Assembly (NCBI RefSeq): GCF_010974945.1
Contig: NZ_JAAIVB010000045.1
Span: 1-64,000, forward strand
Direction of reading: 5' to 3'
Source of the DNA: Noviherbaspirillum galbum
GTDB lineage: Bacteria; Pseudomonadota; Gammaproteobacteria; Burkholderiales; Burkholderiaceae_D
Length of the DNA stretch: 64,000 nucleotides
The translations under genes and the position numbers were made by a program. Of this stretch, positions 18,513 through 30,789 are shown one piece after another (within the stretch, counting starts at the first letter, position 1; each line of letters opens with the position of its first letter). The notes under the pieces are model-generated. The model had not been told where the DNA came from, did not search any database, and saw only the letters and a program-made list of their open reading frames with translations.

Positions 18513-19259
18513 ATGAAAAAAGTCATGATCGTCACCGGCGGAAGCCGTGGCATCGGCGCCGCCACCGCGCGTCTCGCGGCGAAAGCCGGTTATGCGGTCT
18601 GCATCAGCTACGTCAACAGTGAAGCGGCCGCTGCCGAGATCGTCCGTGAGATGACGGCGGCGGGAGCCGAAGCGATTGCCTTCCAGGCGGACGTTTCTGT
18701 CGAAGCGGATGTCACGCGGCTGTTCGAGCATGTCGATCGCACACTGGGCCCGGTCACCGCGCTCGTGAACAATGCCGGAATGCTGGAAACACAGATGCGT
18801 GTCGACCAAATGGATGCCGCCCGCCTCAGCCGGGTTTTCAACGTCAACGTGATCGGGAGCTTCCTTTGTGCGCGGGAAGCGGTGCGGCGCATGTCGACCC
18901 GGCATGGCGGACAGGGCGGCGCCATTGTCAACGTCTCGTCCATCGCCTCCCGGCTGGGTTCACCGAATGAATACGTGGATTATGCCGCGGCCAAGGGCGC
19001 CGTCGACACCTTCACCACCGGCCTTGCCAAGGAAGTGGCGCCGGAAGGCATTCGCGTGAATGCCGTGCGGCCCGGCGTTATTTACACCGACATCCATGCC
19101 AGCGGCGGAGAACCGGGGCGCGTCGACCGCGTGAAAGCATCGGTACCCATGCTGCGCGGTGGCCAACCCGAAGAGGTCGCTCAAGCCATTCTGTGGCTGC
19201 TGTCGGACGAAGCGTCCTATACGACCGGCACTTTCCTGGATGTGACGGGCGGGCGCTAG
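18513..19259 (+). CDS. SDR family oxidoreductase
   Basis: A 248-residue classical short-chain dehydrogenase/reductase, NAD(P)(H)-dependent and cytoplasmic. TGGSRGIG forms the cofactor loop, NNAG the stabilising motif, the catalytic Ser lies in NVSSIAS and the Tyr/Lys pair in YVDYAAAKGAVD, followed by RPGVIYTD. The end SYTTGTFLDVTGGR is typical of glucose 1-dehydrogenase or FabG-like members. AAGGAA precedes the ATG. Substrate unknown. It follows polB after about 230 bases, probably as its own unit. Confidence 0.92.
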   Translation: MKKVMIVTGGSRGIGAATARLAAKAGYAVCISYVNSEAAAAEIVREMTAAGAEAIAFQADVSVEADVTRLFEHVDRTLGPVTALVNNAGMLETQMRVDQMDAARLSRVFNVNVIGSFLCAREAVRRMSTRHGGQGGAIVNVSSIASRLGSPNEYVDYAAAKGAVDTFTTGLAKEVAPEGIRVNAVRPGVIYTDIHASGGEPGRVDRVKASVPMLRGGQPEEVAQAILWLLSDEASYTTGTFLDVTGGR

Positions 19260-19373
19260 CGCCACATTCCTTCGCCTCCTCTTGCGCTTGATTCGGGGGT
19301 CCCCTTCTAAGCAGCCCATCCCAAGATGTTTGCCTTATATTGGCACCATGAACTTCGGCAGGAGGAAGCTGCC

Positions 19374-19568
19374 ATGGACGAATTGCGGTTGAATGAAGCA
19401 GAGCAACGTCAACTCATGGAAACCACGCGCCACACGCATGATGTGCGACTGTACCGACGCACGCTGGCGATACTTGAGTGCGGCCGTGGCAAAAGCGTGG
19501 TCGAGGTCGCCAAATCACTGAACGTCACCAAATGGAGCTTCTACAGCATTCGGGGCATTTCAGCTTAG
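19374..19568 (+). pseudogene. transposase N-terminal remnant (IS630-like helix-turn-helix)
   Basis: Encodes 64 residues starting MDELRLNEAEQRQLME with a GGAGG-like RBS, then a helix-turn-helix of the kind found at the N-terminus of IS630-family transposases (SVVEVAKSLNVTKWSFYSI). The frame stops where the linker to the DDE catalytic domain should begin, and no catalytic domain is found downstream. I read it as a truncated insertion sequence gene, though a free-standing small HTH protein is possible. Confidence 0.55.
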
Positions 19569-19905
19569 TGTTTAATCCGTGTCGAAGAGACTTTAGAGTG
19601 TGCCCGTCACAAAGTGTGACCGAACGGCAGCTATTGGGGTGCAGCTAAGGCTGCTGTGGGTCGGGTCCGGCAGGACGTCCACATTCAAGTTAGGTCAGGA
19701 AAGCAGCTTATAGCCGCCTGTCCCGATGCGCCTGCCAAACGTAAGGCTTACTAGAGACCGCTAGTTGATTGCGCAACACTGCCATGGCACCATGGCAGGT
19801 TGTAGAGGCGAGAACCGGGCGGTCGGCCCGGAATGCGTCGCCTCTCTTCGTTTATTCCCATTAAGCAGTCGTGGAAAGCCGCGCTGCGTCAATCAGTATT
19901 CCAAT
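19569..19905. other. gap before the DUF4214 gene with strong hairpin
   Basis: Contains GTCACA-AAG-TGTGAC at 19606-19620, a GGGTCG-type repeat element near 19627-19660 and the hairpin at 19805-19844. No gene seen; the downstream frame is open back to 19765 but the codons before 19906 run through the hairpin. Confidence 0.45.
19805..19844 (+). other. two-level hairpin in the 5' leader of the DUF4214 gene
   Basis: Outer stem GAGGCGA (19805-19811) with TCGCCTC (19838-19844) and inner stem CCGGGC (19815-19820) with GCCCGG (19826-19831). A T-rich but broken tail (TCTTCGTTTATT) follows. It may end transcription from the remnant upstream or shield the leader of the next gene. Confidence 0.55.
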
Positions 19906-21711
19906 ATGGCATTCCAACAAGTCACAATCGATACCGTACAAAAGCTCTATGTCACGTTTTTCAGCAGGCCTGCCGATGTAGCCGGTTTGGCTTTTTGGGC
20001 CGACAAAGTTGAACAAAAGACCTTGACCGAGGCGCAGATCGCCGCCTGCTTTGTCGGATCCGTTGAATATCAATCCATGTACGGGCATCTGGAAGTCGGA
20101 ACGGTAATCTCGAGCCTTTATGCACACCTGTTTGGCCGCACGCCCGCAACTAATGAGTTGCTGTTCTGGGCAAACCGGATTTTTCAAGGACTGGAATTCA
20201 TGGATAGCCTTGCGCTGAAACTCGCAAACAGCGCACAAGGCACAGACGCCAATAATTTCGCCAACAAAGTATCGGCTGCGGAATTGTTCACGGGGTCGCT
20301 CCAGACAGCACGACTGGTCGGCGACTACGCGATGAGTGGTCGTTTCAACGGCATGGGTTGGCTATCGGAAATCGTGGACACCACTTCCTATTCAAAAAAC
20401 ACTAGTGACACTACACTGATCAGCGCATTTTCAGGCTTCAGCTATCGCCCATTCGAAGCCGATATTACAGCGGATGGCACCTATGCACTTACACGCATGC
20501 ACGTCGTGAATGTCAAAGCCAACGTCGCCGCAGGGTCGTCGATTTCCTTCGGAAGCGCGGATGATTCAATGATGTCGCAAGGTGGAAGTGTCGCCCCGTC
20601 GTCGTCGAGCTTAAAAACGCTGATCGACGGCGGTGCCGGGACAAATACGCTGTCGGCGGCACTAGTGAACGCCGCGAATGCGGAGCAATTTGCGAACTTC
20701 CAGGTATTGAGTTTGGACAGCCAGACAGGATGCGACGTGTCGTTATTGTCCAAATGTACGATCAAGGATCTGGTGATGAAGACGGCCACCAGCTCAGCGA
20801 CTTATGATGGCGTCACAAAGGAAATGGCCTTTTCGATTTCGTATTTTGGCGACAACAATGGAGCGGTTACGACACTTCGAATGACCAGTGCAAGCGGGCC
20901 ATCAGACGATTTTACGATCACCTTCAAGCCGCAGATCCCATATCCGTCATTCTCTGGTGGGGTAATTAACGCGGGCACGATTGCGGCGGAAGGCATCGAA
21001 CACTTTTATATCAGTACCTACCCGAACATCATTGAGCCAAAAGCCTCGGAAGTCATTACATTGGGTGCAGATTCAACCGCACAAACTGTGACCATCGAGA
21101 GAAACTATATTGATATTTCGCTTTCCTTTGCCGACGGCTTCGGCTCGCGAACTGCTGCTGCGGGCGGCGTCTCACTCATCGACGCGTCTCAGTACCTAGC
21201 AAAGATTACGATCGATCTCAACCATGTGACGTCTTCGGCAGCTGGATTGAAAGTTCTAGGTGGGTCTGACAGTGACACAATCATCACCGGTCCATTTAGC
21301 GCGACGCTGACCGGCGGCGGCGGCACCGACAACTTCATCGTGAATGCCAGCGTCGTCAGTAACGTGGCAAGTCCGGTCATTACGACCATCACGGACATTA
21401 GTTCCAAGGAACGAATCATATTCCACGCTGGCAGCGCTTCAGAAACCTTCATCCCGGCAAAGGTTGACGTCAGTAATGCGACCTCGCTGTATTCCGGAGT
21501 TGTCAATGCCCTTGATCTTGCTGCATCAGCCGACGGAAGCAATACAGCGAACATCAGGTGGTTTCAGTACCAAGGCGATACTTACCTGATGGAGGACATG
21601 AGCGGGAGTACCGCATTGACGAACGCGGATTTGGTTGTCAAGCTCACAGGGCTGTACGACTTGTCCAATGCGACATACAGCGCTTCGAGTCACGCTCTAA
21701 CCATTGCCTAG
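19906..21711 (+). CDS. DUF4214 domain protein, probable secreted or surface protein
   Basis: A 601-residue protein. The N-terminal 130 residues carry two DUF4214-type segments (VQKLYVTFFSRPADVAGLAFWADKV and a second with YAHLFGRTPATNELLFWANRI; only parts quoted), a domain common in exported, often type I-secreted proteins. The remainder is Thr/Ser/Gly/Ala-rich beta-strand repeat-like sequence, with a degenerate RTX-like stretch near the end (LGGSDSDTIITG, TLTGGGGTDNFIV). No classical signal peptide. I start at ATG 19906 because upstream codons cover a hairpin. AT-richer than its neighbours and beside a transposase remnant, so horizontal gain is likely. No secretion genes nearby. Confidence 0.8.
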   Translation: MAFQQVTIDTVQKLYVTFFSRPADVAGLAFWADKVEQKTLTEAQIAACFVGSVEYQSMYGHLEVGTVISSLYAHLFGRTPATNELLFWANRIFQGLEFMDSLALKLANSAQGTDANNFANKVSAAELFTGSLQTARLVGDYAMSGRFNGMGWLSEIVDTTSYSKNTSDTTLISAFSGFSYRPFEADITADGTYALTRMHVVNVKANVAAGSSISFGSADDSMMSQGGSVAPSSSSLKTLIDGGAGTNTLSAALVNAANAEQFANFQVLSLDSQTGCDVSLLSKCTIKDLVMKTATSSATYDGVTKEMAFSISYFGDNNGAVTTLRMTSASGPSDDFTITFKPQIPYPSFSGGVINAGTIAAEGIEHFYISTYPNIIEPKASEVITLGADSTAQTVTIERNYIDISLSFADGFGSRTAAAGGVSLIDASQYLAKITIDLNHVTSSAAGLKVLGGSDSDTIITGPFSATLTGGGGTDNFIVNASVVSNVASPVITTITDISSKERIIFHAGSASETFIPAKVDVSNATSLYSGVVNALDLAASADGSNTANIRWFQYQGDTYLMEDMSGSTALTNADLVVKLTGLYDLSNATYSASSHALTIA

Positions 21712-22111
21712 ATATGTTGAAATCGCGTTGCAATAGGCGTGCTTTTTCTACGGCACGTCAAGACAGTTAATCTACATCCCCTGAACGGCAGGTATCTGGA
21801 CTAAGCTATGGCAGCAAAGAGTCGATATGAGGCGTTGACTTGCACAACTCGAAGGGCAGGTCTGCAACGATAAGCGGACGTAAAAAATCCTCCATGCAAA
21901 ACGATGCATGGAGGACTGGAAAACAATCGAAGCGCCAGTTGCAGTAACTATGGCTACATGAACTCATCACTTTGTCGCGCAGCATGGCAACTACTTGCTT
22001 CTTTTCCTCGCCAGTTGCAATTACTGCGGTGCCCGACGAGAGGCTTGACGAAGCCTTGACGTTCCATGCCCCGACTCGGGAAGGTTTTGCGGTGCTTCGC
22101 GCTTCGCCCCA
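21712..22111. other. gap between DUF4214 gene and hybrid kinase
   Basis: Convergent 400-base gap. It holds the minus-strand terminator at 21882-21915. No gene or other structure recognised. Confidence 0.5.
21882..21915 (-). terminator. intrinsic terminator for the hybrid kinase
   Basis: TCCTCCATGCA (21888-21898) and TGCATGGAGGA (21905-21915) form a perfect 11-bp stem with a 6-base loop. Six A residues at 21882-21887 are a T run on the minus strand, so it stops leftward transcription, about 200 bases beyond the kinase stop. Confidence 0.85.
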
Positions 22112-25111
<3,000 letters not shown>

Positions 25112-25281
25112 GGAAACGACCGGAGGAATTCGTAAAATTTCTTACCAATTCTCGTCGAATCGCTCGAATCCTTCCACAAGGAAGCGCGGTTTGGCGCGAG
25201 GATGCAACACTGCGGAACGAGGCATCGGCCAGTGATGCCAGGTCGGCATGCAAGTCGGGCAAGCTTTCGCCTGCCGGGCAA

Positions 25282-25599
25282 TCAATCGCCCGCGTCGCCT
25301 CTTGCCGGTGGCGTGCCGCGCATCTGCCGGCGCAAGCGCTCGGCGCCCGGCGGGTCATGCCGGAACCATAGCCACTGAGCATCCATCCCGCCATGCCTGA
25401 ATGTCCACGAGTTGAAGGCGCCTTCGACCAGGATGGCAGCCACGAGAAGGAGACCGATCGCCAGGGCGATGGGCACTGCCACGCCGAGGATGGTGACCAG
25501 CGGCACTCCGGGAACGAATTCCCGGGCAAGGAAGGCCGCCAGGCCACCCAGGAGGGCGAGACAGAGGGCTAGACGGATTCGCAGGTTGCTCATGTTCAT
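25282..25599 (-). CDS. small membrane protein, 105 residues
   Basis: Begins MNMSNLRIRLALCLALLGG with a GGAG sequence about nine bases upstream. Two hydrophobic helices are evident (about residues 8-25 and 32-58), followed by a soluble tail with WTFRHGGMDAQWLWFRHDPPG and an Arg-rich end. I do not recognise a family. It lies between the hybrid kinase and the thioesterase in the same orientation as both. The Trp/His-rich tail is unusual for its size. Confidence 0.65.
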   Translation of the reverse strand: MNMSNLRIRLALCLALLGGLAAFLAREFVPGVPLVTILGVAVPIALAIGLLLVAAILVEGAFNSWTFRHGGMDAQWLWFRHDPPGAERLRRQMRGTPPARGDAGD

Positions 25600-25729
25600 C
25601 ACGATCAATCTCCGGCAAGGTCGGTGAGTGGAGCTGGATGATGTTACCGGCCACCCCAACAGGCTAGGCCAGGAGCGACCGGTTGTCAAAATGAAAATCG
25701 CTGCCGTCGGCAGTCGAACAATGGGTCTG

Positions 25730-26158
<429 letters not shown>

Positions 26159-26189
26159 GACGTCCTCCGGGAGGGTATGCTTCGGTCTT

Positions 26190-26224
26190 GCTATCGAGAT
26201 GATAGCGCTATTTAAAAGATAGCG
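26190..26224. promoter_or_regulatory. probable HxlR operator
   Basis: Repeated GATAGC elements between two divergent genes: GCTATC (26190-26195) and GATAGC (26201-26206) as an inverted repeat, a perfect palindrome ATAGCGCTAT (26202-26211), and GATAGCG again at 26218-26224. This layout is what a dimeric winged-helix regulator would bind. Confidence 0.6.
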
Positions 26225-26250
26225 ATTTCCCAAACCCCAGTCAATCCGTC

Positions 26251-26664
26251 ATGACGAAGAAAAGCAAGCTCATCGAACCTGGCAGCCCCGTTCGCAATTC
26301 CGAATCCGGGCAGCCGATCATGGCCGTCCTCGACCTTCTCGGTCGGCGCTGGGCGCTGCGCATCCTGTGGGAACTGCGCGACGGCCAGCGGCGATCGTTC
26401 CGCACCCTGCAGGACGTCTGCCAGATGTCTTCCCCGAACGTGCTCAACACGCGGCTGAAGGAACTGCGGCATGCACGCGTCATCGACCTGGCGGACGGCG
26501 GGGGGTTCGGCCTGACCGAATCGGGCCGGCAGCTTCTTGCCGCGATGCACCCCCTGTCCCTCTGGGCAGAGGCGTGGGCGATCAGCGTCGGACGCGAGGA
26601 TCTGGCGCACCTGGCGCGCTCGGCAAAGAAGACCCAGCCTGAAACACCAGTGGAACCTGCCTGA
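26251..26664 (+). CDS. HxlR family transcriptional regulator
   Basis: A 137-residue winged-helix DNA-binding protein of the HxlR/DUF24 family. Typical features are the GRRWALRILWEL helix, RSFRTLQD, the recognition region SPNVLNTRLKEL and the wing ending in LTESGRQLL. The usual N-terminal Cys of redox-sensing members (before PVxxxL) is absent: the sequence there is QPIMAVLDLL, so another signal is likely. It is divergent from the thioesterase across a GATAGC-repeat operator and is probably autoregulated. Confidence 0.9.
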   Translation: MTKKSKLIEPGSPVRNSESGQPIMAVLDLLGRRWALRILWELRDGQRRSFRTLQDVCQMSSPNVLNTRLKELRHARVIDLADGGGFGLTESGRQLLAAMHPLSLWAEAWAISVGREDLAHLARSAKKTQPETPVEPA

Positions 26665-26894
26665 TCGGGCGTGCCGTATCCGGAAGCCGACGCGGCAGCC
26701 ATTGCCCGAATGCCAAGAACGTCGATTTCCGGTCGATACGGGAGTACCATGCTTGTCATGAAAGGACACCGCAGGTCGGTGGCGATCCGCGCCCGCCCGT
26801 TGCTTCCAACGTGTGCACCCGACCGCTTCGAAGCGTCAACCGCCAGCCGTCCTTTCACGCCGAACGGCATCCCTCATCCAATTCGCCTGGTTTT

Positions 26895-27965
26895 ATGAAC
26901 ATGTTTGCCCTCGCCCTGCCCTTGCTGTTTGTTGTTTCGCTGGGCCTCCTTCTGAATCACTTCCTCCTGTCACTGGCCTGGGCCGGATTGCTGGCGGTCA
27001 TCACCTGGCCCCTGCACCAGCGCCTGATGGCGCGCGGATGGACGCGCGGCGCTTCCGCGGCCGTGCTGGTGGGCGGCCTGGTCGTGCTGTTCGCGGCGCC
27101 CTCGATGGTGCTGCTCAACACCGTCACCAATGAAATTTCCACCATCGAGCGCCTCGTCAGCCAGGTCAACGGCAGCGGCGTGCCGGCGCCCGAATGGCTG
27201 ACGCGGCTGCCCATGCTGGCCAAGCCCGCGACGGCGTGGTGGCAGCAGCACCTGGCCGTGCCCGGCGGCCTGAACCTGCTCCTCCAGACCACCGCCGGCG
27301 ACATGCTGCCGCACTTGCCGAGAACGCTCAGCACCCTCGGCCCGTCGCTGCTGGCGAATGCGCTCTATCTCTTCCTGTCCCTGCTCACCCTGTGCGTGCT
27401 TTACCTTGAAGGGCCCGCCGTGATCCGCTACGTGGACCATGCCGGCGAGCGGCTCAGCCCGAAGCACTACGCCATCGTGCGCGACCTGTTTCCGCTGTCG
27501 GTGCGCGGCACCGCCCTCGGCTTGTGCTCGGTGGCGCTGCTCGAAGGCGTGGTGCTGGGCATCGCCTATGCGATCGCCGGCGCGCCCGCGCCTGCCCTGC
27601 TGGGCATCATTACCGGCTACATGGCGCTGATCCCCGGCGGCGCACCGCTGTCGTTCTCGCTCGTGTCGCTCGTGCTGCTAGGACAGGGCAATGTCGGCCC
27701 GGCCATCGGGCTGTTTGCCTGGGGCGCATTCGAACTCTTCCTGGTGGACAAGTTCGTGCGGCCGAAGCTCATCGGCGCGCGCGTGCGGCTGCCGTTTCTG
27801 GCGGTGCTGTTCGGCCTGCTGGGCGGGGTCTCCACGCTTGGCGTCATCGGCCTCTTCGTCGGCCCGTTCATGATGGCGGTGCTGTTCTGGTGGCTGCGCA
27901 AGGATGAGCCGGTGCTGCTGCGGCCCAAGACCGTTTCCAGCCCCGAAAAGAAGCGCGCCGCCTGA
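26895..27965 (+). CDS. AI-2E family transporter (YdiK/PerM type)
   Basis: A 356-residue inner-membrane protein with about eight helices. The pattern of paired N-terminal helices, a soluble central part, and a C-terminal block with GIITGYMALIPGG, FELFLVDKFVRPKLIG and FLAVLFGLLGGVSTLGVIGLFVGP (quoted in parts) is diagnostic of the AI-2E exporter / PerM family. Family members export small molecules or move Na+/H+; autoinducer-2 transport is proven only for a few. I start at ATG 26895, just before the first membrane helix; the frame is open further up. Followed by an unrelated small gene. Confidence 0.9.
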   Translation: MNMFALALPLLFVVSLGLLLNHFLLSLAWAGLLAVITWPLHQRLMARGWTRGASAAVLVGGLVVLFAAPSMVLLNTVTNEISTIERLVSQVNGSGVPAPEWLTRLPMLAKPATAWWQQHLAVPGGLNLLLQTTAGDMLPHLPRTLSTLGPSLLANALYLFLSLLTLCVLYLEGPAVIRYVDHAGERLSPKHYAIVRDLFPLSVRGTALGLCSVALLEGVVLGIAYAIAGAPAPALLGIITGYMALIPGGAPLSFSLVSLVLLGQGNVGPAIGLFAWGAFELFLVDKFVRPKLIGARVRLPFLAVLFGLLGGVSTLGVIGLFVGPFMMAVLFWWLRKDEPVLLRPKTVSSPEKKRAA

Positions 27966-28055
27966 AGAAAAAGTTTTCTAGAGGAAGCCGACTAATCGGT
28001 GGCCGGGGCAGCGCGGGCACAGTATGCTCGTTGCTATTTCAATCAGGAGTCATCC

Positions 28056-28271
28056 ATGTCTGCGCTGTCCACCCAATCCAAGCTCGGCGACCTTCTCGAC
28101 AACGATGCGAGCAAGGCTGTCCTCGAAAAGCATCTTCCCGGCATTTCCACCCACCCCCAGATCGCCATGGGCCGCGGCTTTCCGCTGGCGACCGTGGCGC
28201 AATTTTCCGGCGGCCTCATCACTCCGGAGGCGCTCGAAAAGATCGACGCCGACCTGGTGAACCTCGCCTGA
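28056..28271 (+). CDS. small single-domain protein, 71 residues
   Basis: AGGAG lies seven bases before the ATG. The sequence is one compact repeat-type unit: a helix with LGDLLDNDASKAVLEKHLPG, then HPQIAMGRGFPLATVAQFSGG and LITPEALEKIDADL. As I recall, similar modules sit at the C-terminus of some secreted carbohydrate esterases and glycosidases and also occur alone. No signal peptide or catalytic motif. Function unknown. Confidence 0.75.
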   Translation: MSALSTQSKLGDLLDNDASKAVLEKHLPGISTHPQIAMGRGFPLATVAQFSGGLITPEALEKIDADLVNLA

Positions 28272-28390
28272 GGCCGGCCGGCATCCTCCCTTCAACATCT
28301 TGATGCCGCTCAAGCGCGCCATGCTGCGCGTCTCCGCGGAAGGTGGCTAGACTGGACGCTTGCGTCATCGGCTGCGCGGAGGGCGACGAC

Positions 28391-29050
28391 ATGTCCGGTT
28401 CACTCGATTTTTTCTATTACTTCGGCAGCACGTACACCTACCTGTCGGTGATGCGCATCGAACAGTTCGAGGCGAGCACAGGCATCACGGTGAAATGGCG
28501 TCCATTCCACGTGGGCGCCGTGCTGACCGAGCATCCCTTCCTCGGCAAGGACGCCAAGACGCGGTACATGTGGCGCGACATCGAGCGCCGTGCCGCGCGC
28601 CATGGCCTGGACTGGAATGGAATCCCGCCCTACCCGATCGACCGGTCCACCCTGCCGGGACGCATCGCCGTCCTCGCGGAAGCCGATGGCTGGGGCGCGG
28701 ATTTCACCAAGGCCGCCTACCGTGCCTGGTTCCTGCAACACCAGGACATCTGGGAACCTGCCATCCTCCACGACCTGCTCCAGGACCTCGGGCAGAACGC
28801 GGCGGCAATCATTGCCGGCGCGGATGCCCAGGATGCAAGGCAGGCGTTCATCGCCAACACCGAGATGGCAAAGCAGGCCGGCGTGATCGGCGCGCCCAGC
28901 TTCGTCTGGAATGGAGAGGTGTTCTGGGGAGACGACCGGATGGAAGAGGCCTTCGAATGGGCGCAGTCTCACGGCGCCATGCCCACCCAGGATCCGCTGC
29001 TGCTCGGCTCGACCGGCAGGCAGGGCGACCTGCGTATGCCGGCCGCCTGA
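28391..29050 (+). CDS. 2-hydroxychromene-2-carboxylate isomerase family (DsbA-like) protein
   Basis: A 219-residue kappa-class GST / DsbA-fold protein. The N-terminal strand LDFFYYFGSTYTYL carries Ser13 at the place of the glutathione-activating serine, not a CxxC, so it is an isomerase-type rather than a disulphide oxidoreductase. The family end motif GVIGAPSFVWNGEVFWGDDRM is intact. In naphthalene pathways the enzyme converts 2-hydroxychromene-2-carboxylate to the ring-opened pyruvate, but no such pathway is nearby, so the natural substrate is open. Start at ATG 28391. Confidence 0.85.
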   Translation: MSGSLDFFYYFGSTYTYLSVMRIEQFEASTGITVKWRPFHVGAVLTEHPFLGKDAKTRYMWRDIERRAARHGLDWNGIPPYPIDRSTLPGRIAVLAEADGWGADFTKAAYRAWFLQHQDIWEPAILHDLLQDLGQNAAAIIAGADAQDARQAFIANTEMAKQAGVIGAPSFVWNGEVFWGDDRMEEAFEWAQSHGAMPTQDPLLLGSTGRQGDLRMPAA

Positions 29051-29114
29051 GCGCTTCGACCGGAAAAATACGCCATCCCGGATCTCCCGGCGAGCACGCT
29101 TACCCCTTCCAGCC

Positions 29115-29200
29115 GTAAACACCCGTTTACTTTGTCTTGGACAAACACGGTGCGTTTCTCATTTTTGGCTGATATAATGCCGTAAGTAAACATTTTGTCC
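29115..29200 (+). promoter_or_regulatory. promoter region with GTAAAC repeats before the chemoreceptor
   Basis: GTAAAC-ACCC-GTTTAC (29115-29130) is a perfect inverted repeat, followed at once by TTTGTC-TTG-GACAAA (29131-29145). A TATAAT box lies at 29173-29178 and another GTAAAC with TTTTGTCC at 29186-29200. No matching -35 box is obvious, which would fit an activator-dependent promoter. Confidence 0.45.
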
Positions 29201-29292
29201 ATGGCAATATCGGCCGGGCAGCATCCCGCTGCGCCGTTTCCTTCTCTGAGGCCGAGGCCGGGCCGGGGCGATCGCCCCAGGGAGAAAACATC

Positions 29293-30711
29293 GTGTACCA
29301 CCAGGAAGACATGGGCGCCATCGGGCGCCTGGGCGACAAAGTGCTGCTCGGAACCCTCGCGGTTTCCGCCCTTCTCGCCGCGGCGATCGGCAATCACTAC
29401 GGCAGGCCCGGCCTCGCCATCGCCGCCGCCGGCTTGCTGTTCGCCGCAGGATGCGCCAGCTTCGGCTTCTTCCGGGGGCTCGCCTCGGCGATCTGCCTGG
29501 CCGTCCTCAATGCCGCCATGGTGGCATTGCACATCCAGCTCGGGCGGGGAATCATCGAATTCCATTTCGGCGTGTTCACGCTGCTCGCGCTGGTGCTGAT
29601 TTACCGCGACTGGCGTCCCATCATCGCGACCGCCGCATTCTTCGCCGTCCATCACATCCTCTTCGACCGCCTGCAGCTGGCCGGGTACGACATCTACTGC
29701 ACCACCGAACCCGATTTCCTGCGCATCGTCGGTCACGCGGGCTACGTGGTGGCCCAGTCGTCCATCGAGGTCTTCGTTGCGGTCATCCTGCGCCGGGCGG
29801 CAATCCAGAGCGCGGAACTCCATGCGATCGTTTCCAGGCTGACGGACGGCACGAGCATTTCCCTGGACGTGCGGCACCTCGCCGTCACGTCGCCCGAGGC
29901 GACGGCCTTGACGCGCGCCCTGGGCACGCTGCGCTCCGCCATCGAGGACGTATCGCGGGTCGCGGACTCGGTCGCGCACGCCAGCCGCCGGATCAGCGAC
30001 AGCAATGAACGGATTTCCCACGGCACGGGCATGGCGGCGCAGCGCATCCAGCACATGTCGCGGCGCATGCAGGACATCGCCGAGGAAGTCGCTGGCTCCG
30101 AGAAGTCCGCGAGCGAAGCGGAACGGCTCGCGCAATCGGCCTGCGCCGGCGTGGACGAAGGCACCGCCGTGGTCGACCAGGTGACCAGGAAGATGCAGCG
30201 CATCCAGGAAAGCTCGAAGAGCATTTCCGACATCACCCAGGTCATCGATTCCATCTCCTTCCAGACCAACATCCTCGCGCTCAACGCCGCCGTCGAGGCC
30301 AGCCGTGCCGGAGAACAGGGCCGCGGTTTCGCCGTCGTGGCGAGCGAGGTGCGCAACCTCGCCGCGCGTTCCGCGGCGGCGGCGAAGGAAATCCGGGGGC
30401 TGATCGAAACGTCGGTAAAGGAAATCAACGAAGGCGCCGCGCTGGCCTCGACGGCCGGCGCGTCGATGGCGACGATCACCGGCACCATCGACGAGGTCAG
30501 GGCATCGATGAAGGACATCGTGGCCCGCACCACCAGCCAGCGCGCGCAGATCAGCGATATCAACGAGTCACTCGGCACGCTGGGCAAGAGCACGGCGGAG
30601 AACGTGGAACTGGTCAAGGCCACGAGTGCGGGGGCCAGCGAACTGGTGGCGCAGGCGGAGCACCTGAGCGAGGCGGTGGGGAGTTTTGAACTGGGGCGGG
30701 TTGAAGCTTGA
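29293..30711 (+). CDS. methyl-accepting chemotaxis protein with polytopic membrane sensor
   Basis: A 472-residue chemoreceptor starting with GTG at 29293 (GGGAG upstream). Residues 15-170 form about six membrane helices instead of a periplasmic domain, with His residues at or near membrane faces ([15 protein letters not shown]) and a short GYDIYC loop. No clear HAMP domain follows. The signalling hairpin tip [21 protein letters not shown] and [15 protein letters not shown] (from about residue 320) is intact, so it can bind CheA/CheW. The membrane sensor suggests detection of a hydrophobic, gaseous or redox signal. Convergent with the hybrid kinase downstream. Confidence 0.92.
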   Translation: MYHQEDMGAIGRLGDKVLLGTLAVSALLAAAIGNHYGRPGLAIAAAGLLFAAGCASFGFFRGLASAICLAVLNAAMVALHIQLGRGIIEFHFGVFTLLALVLIYRDWRPIIATAAFFAVHHILFDRLQLAGYDIYCTTEPDFLRIVGHAGYVVAQSSIEVFVAVILRRAAIQSAELHAIVSRLTDGTSISLDVRHLAVTSPEATALTRALGTLRSAIEDVSRVADSVAHASRRISDSNERISHGTGMAAQRIQHMSRRMQDIAEEVAGSEKSASEAERLAQSACAGVDEGTAVVDQVTRKMQRIQESSKSISDITQVIDSISFQTNILALNAAVEASRAGEQGRGFAVVASEVRNLAARSAAAAKEIRGLIETSVKEINEGAALASTAGASMATITGTIDEVRASMKDIVARTTSQRAQISDINESLGTLGKSTAENVELVKATSAGASELVAQAEHLSEAVGSFELGRVEA

Positions 30712-30789
30712 CGGCTAGCCGGTGTCCCCTTCCTTGAAGGAAAGGAAGTGTGGGAGAAAGGTGTGAACCGCCGCCGGCACAAACGCCGT

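Noticed and set aside
28391-29050. DsbA-type thiol oxidoreductase
   Set aside because: No CxxC motif and no signal peptide; Ser13 stands at the kappa-GST position.
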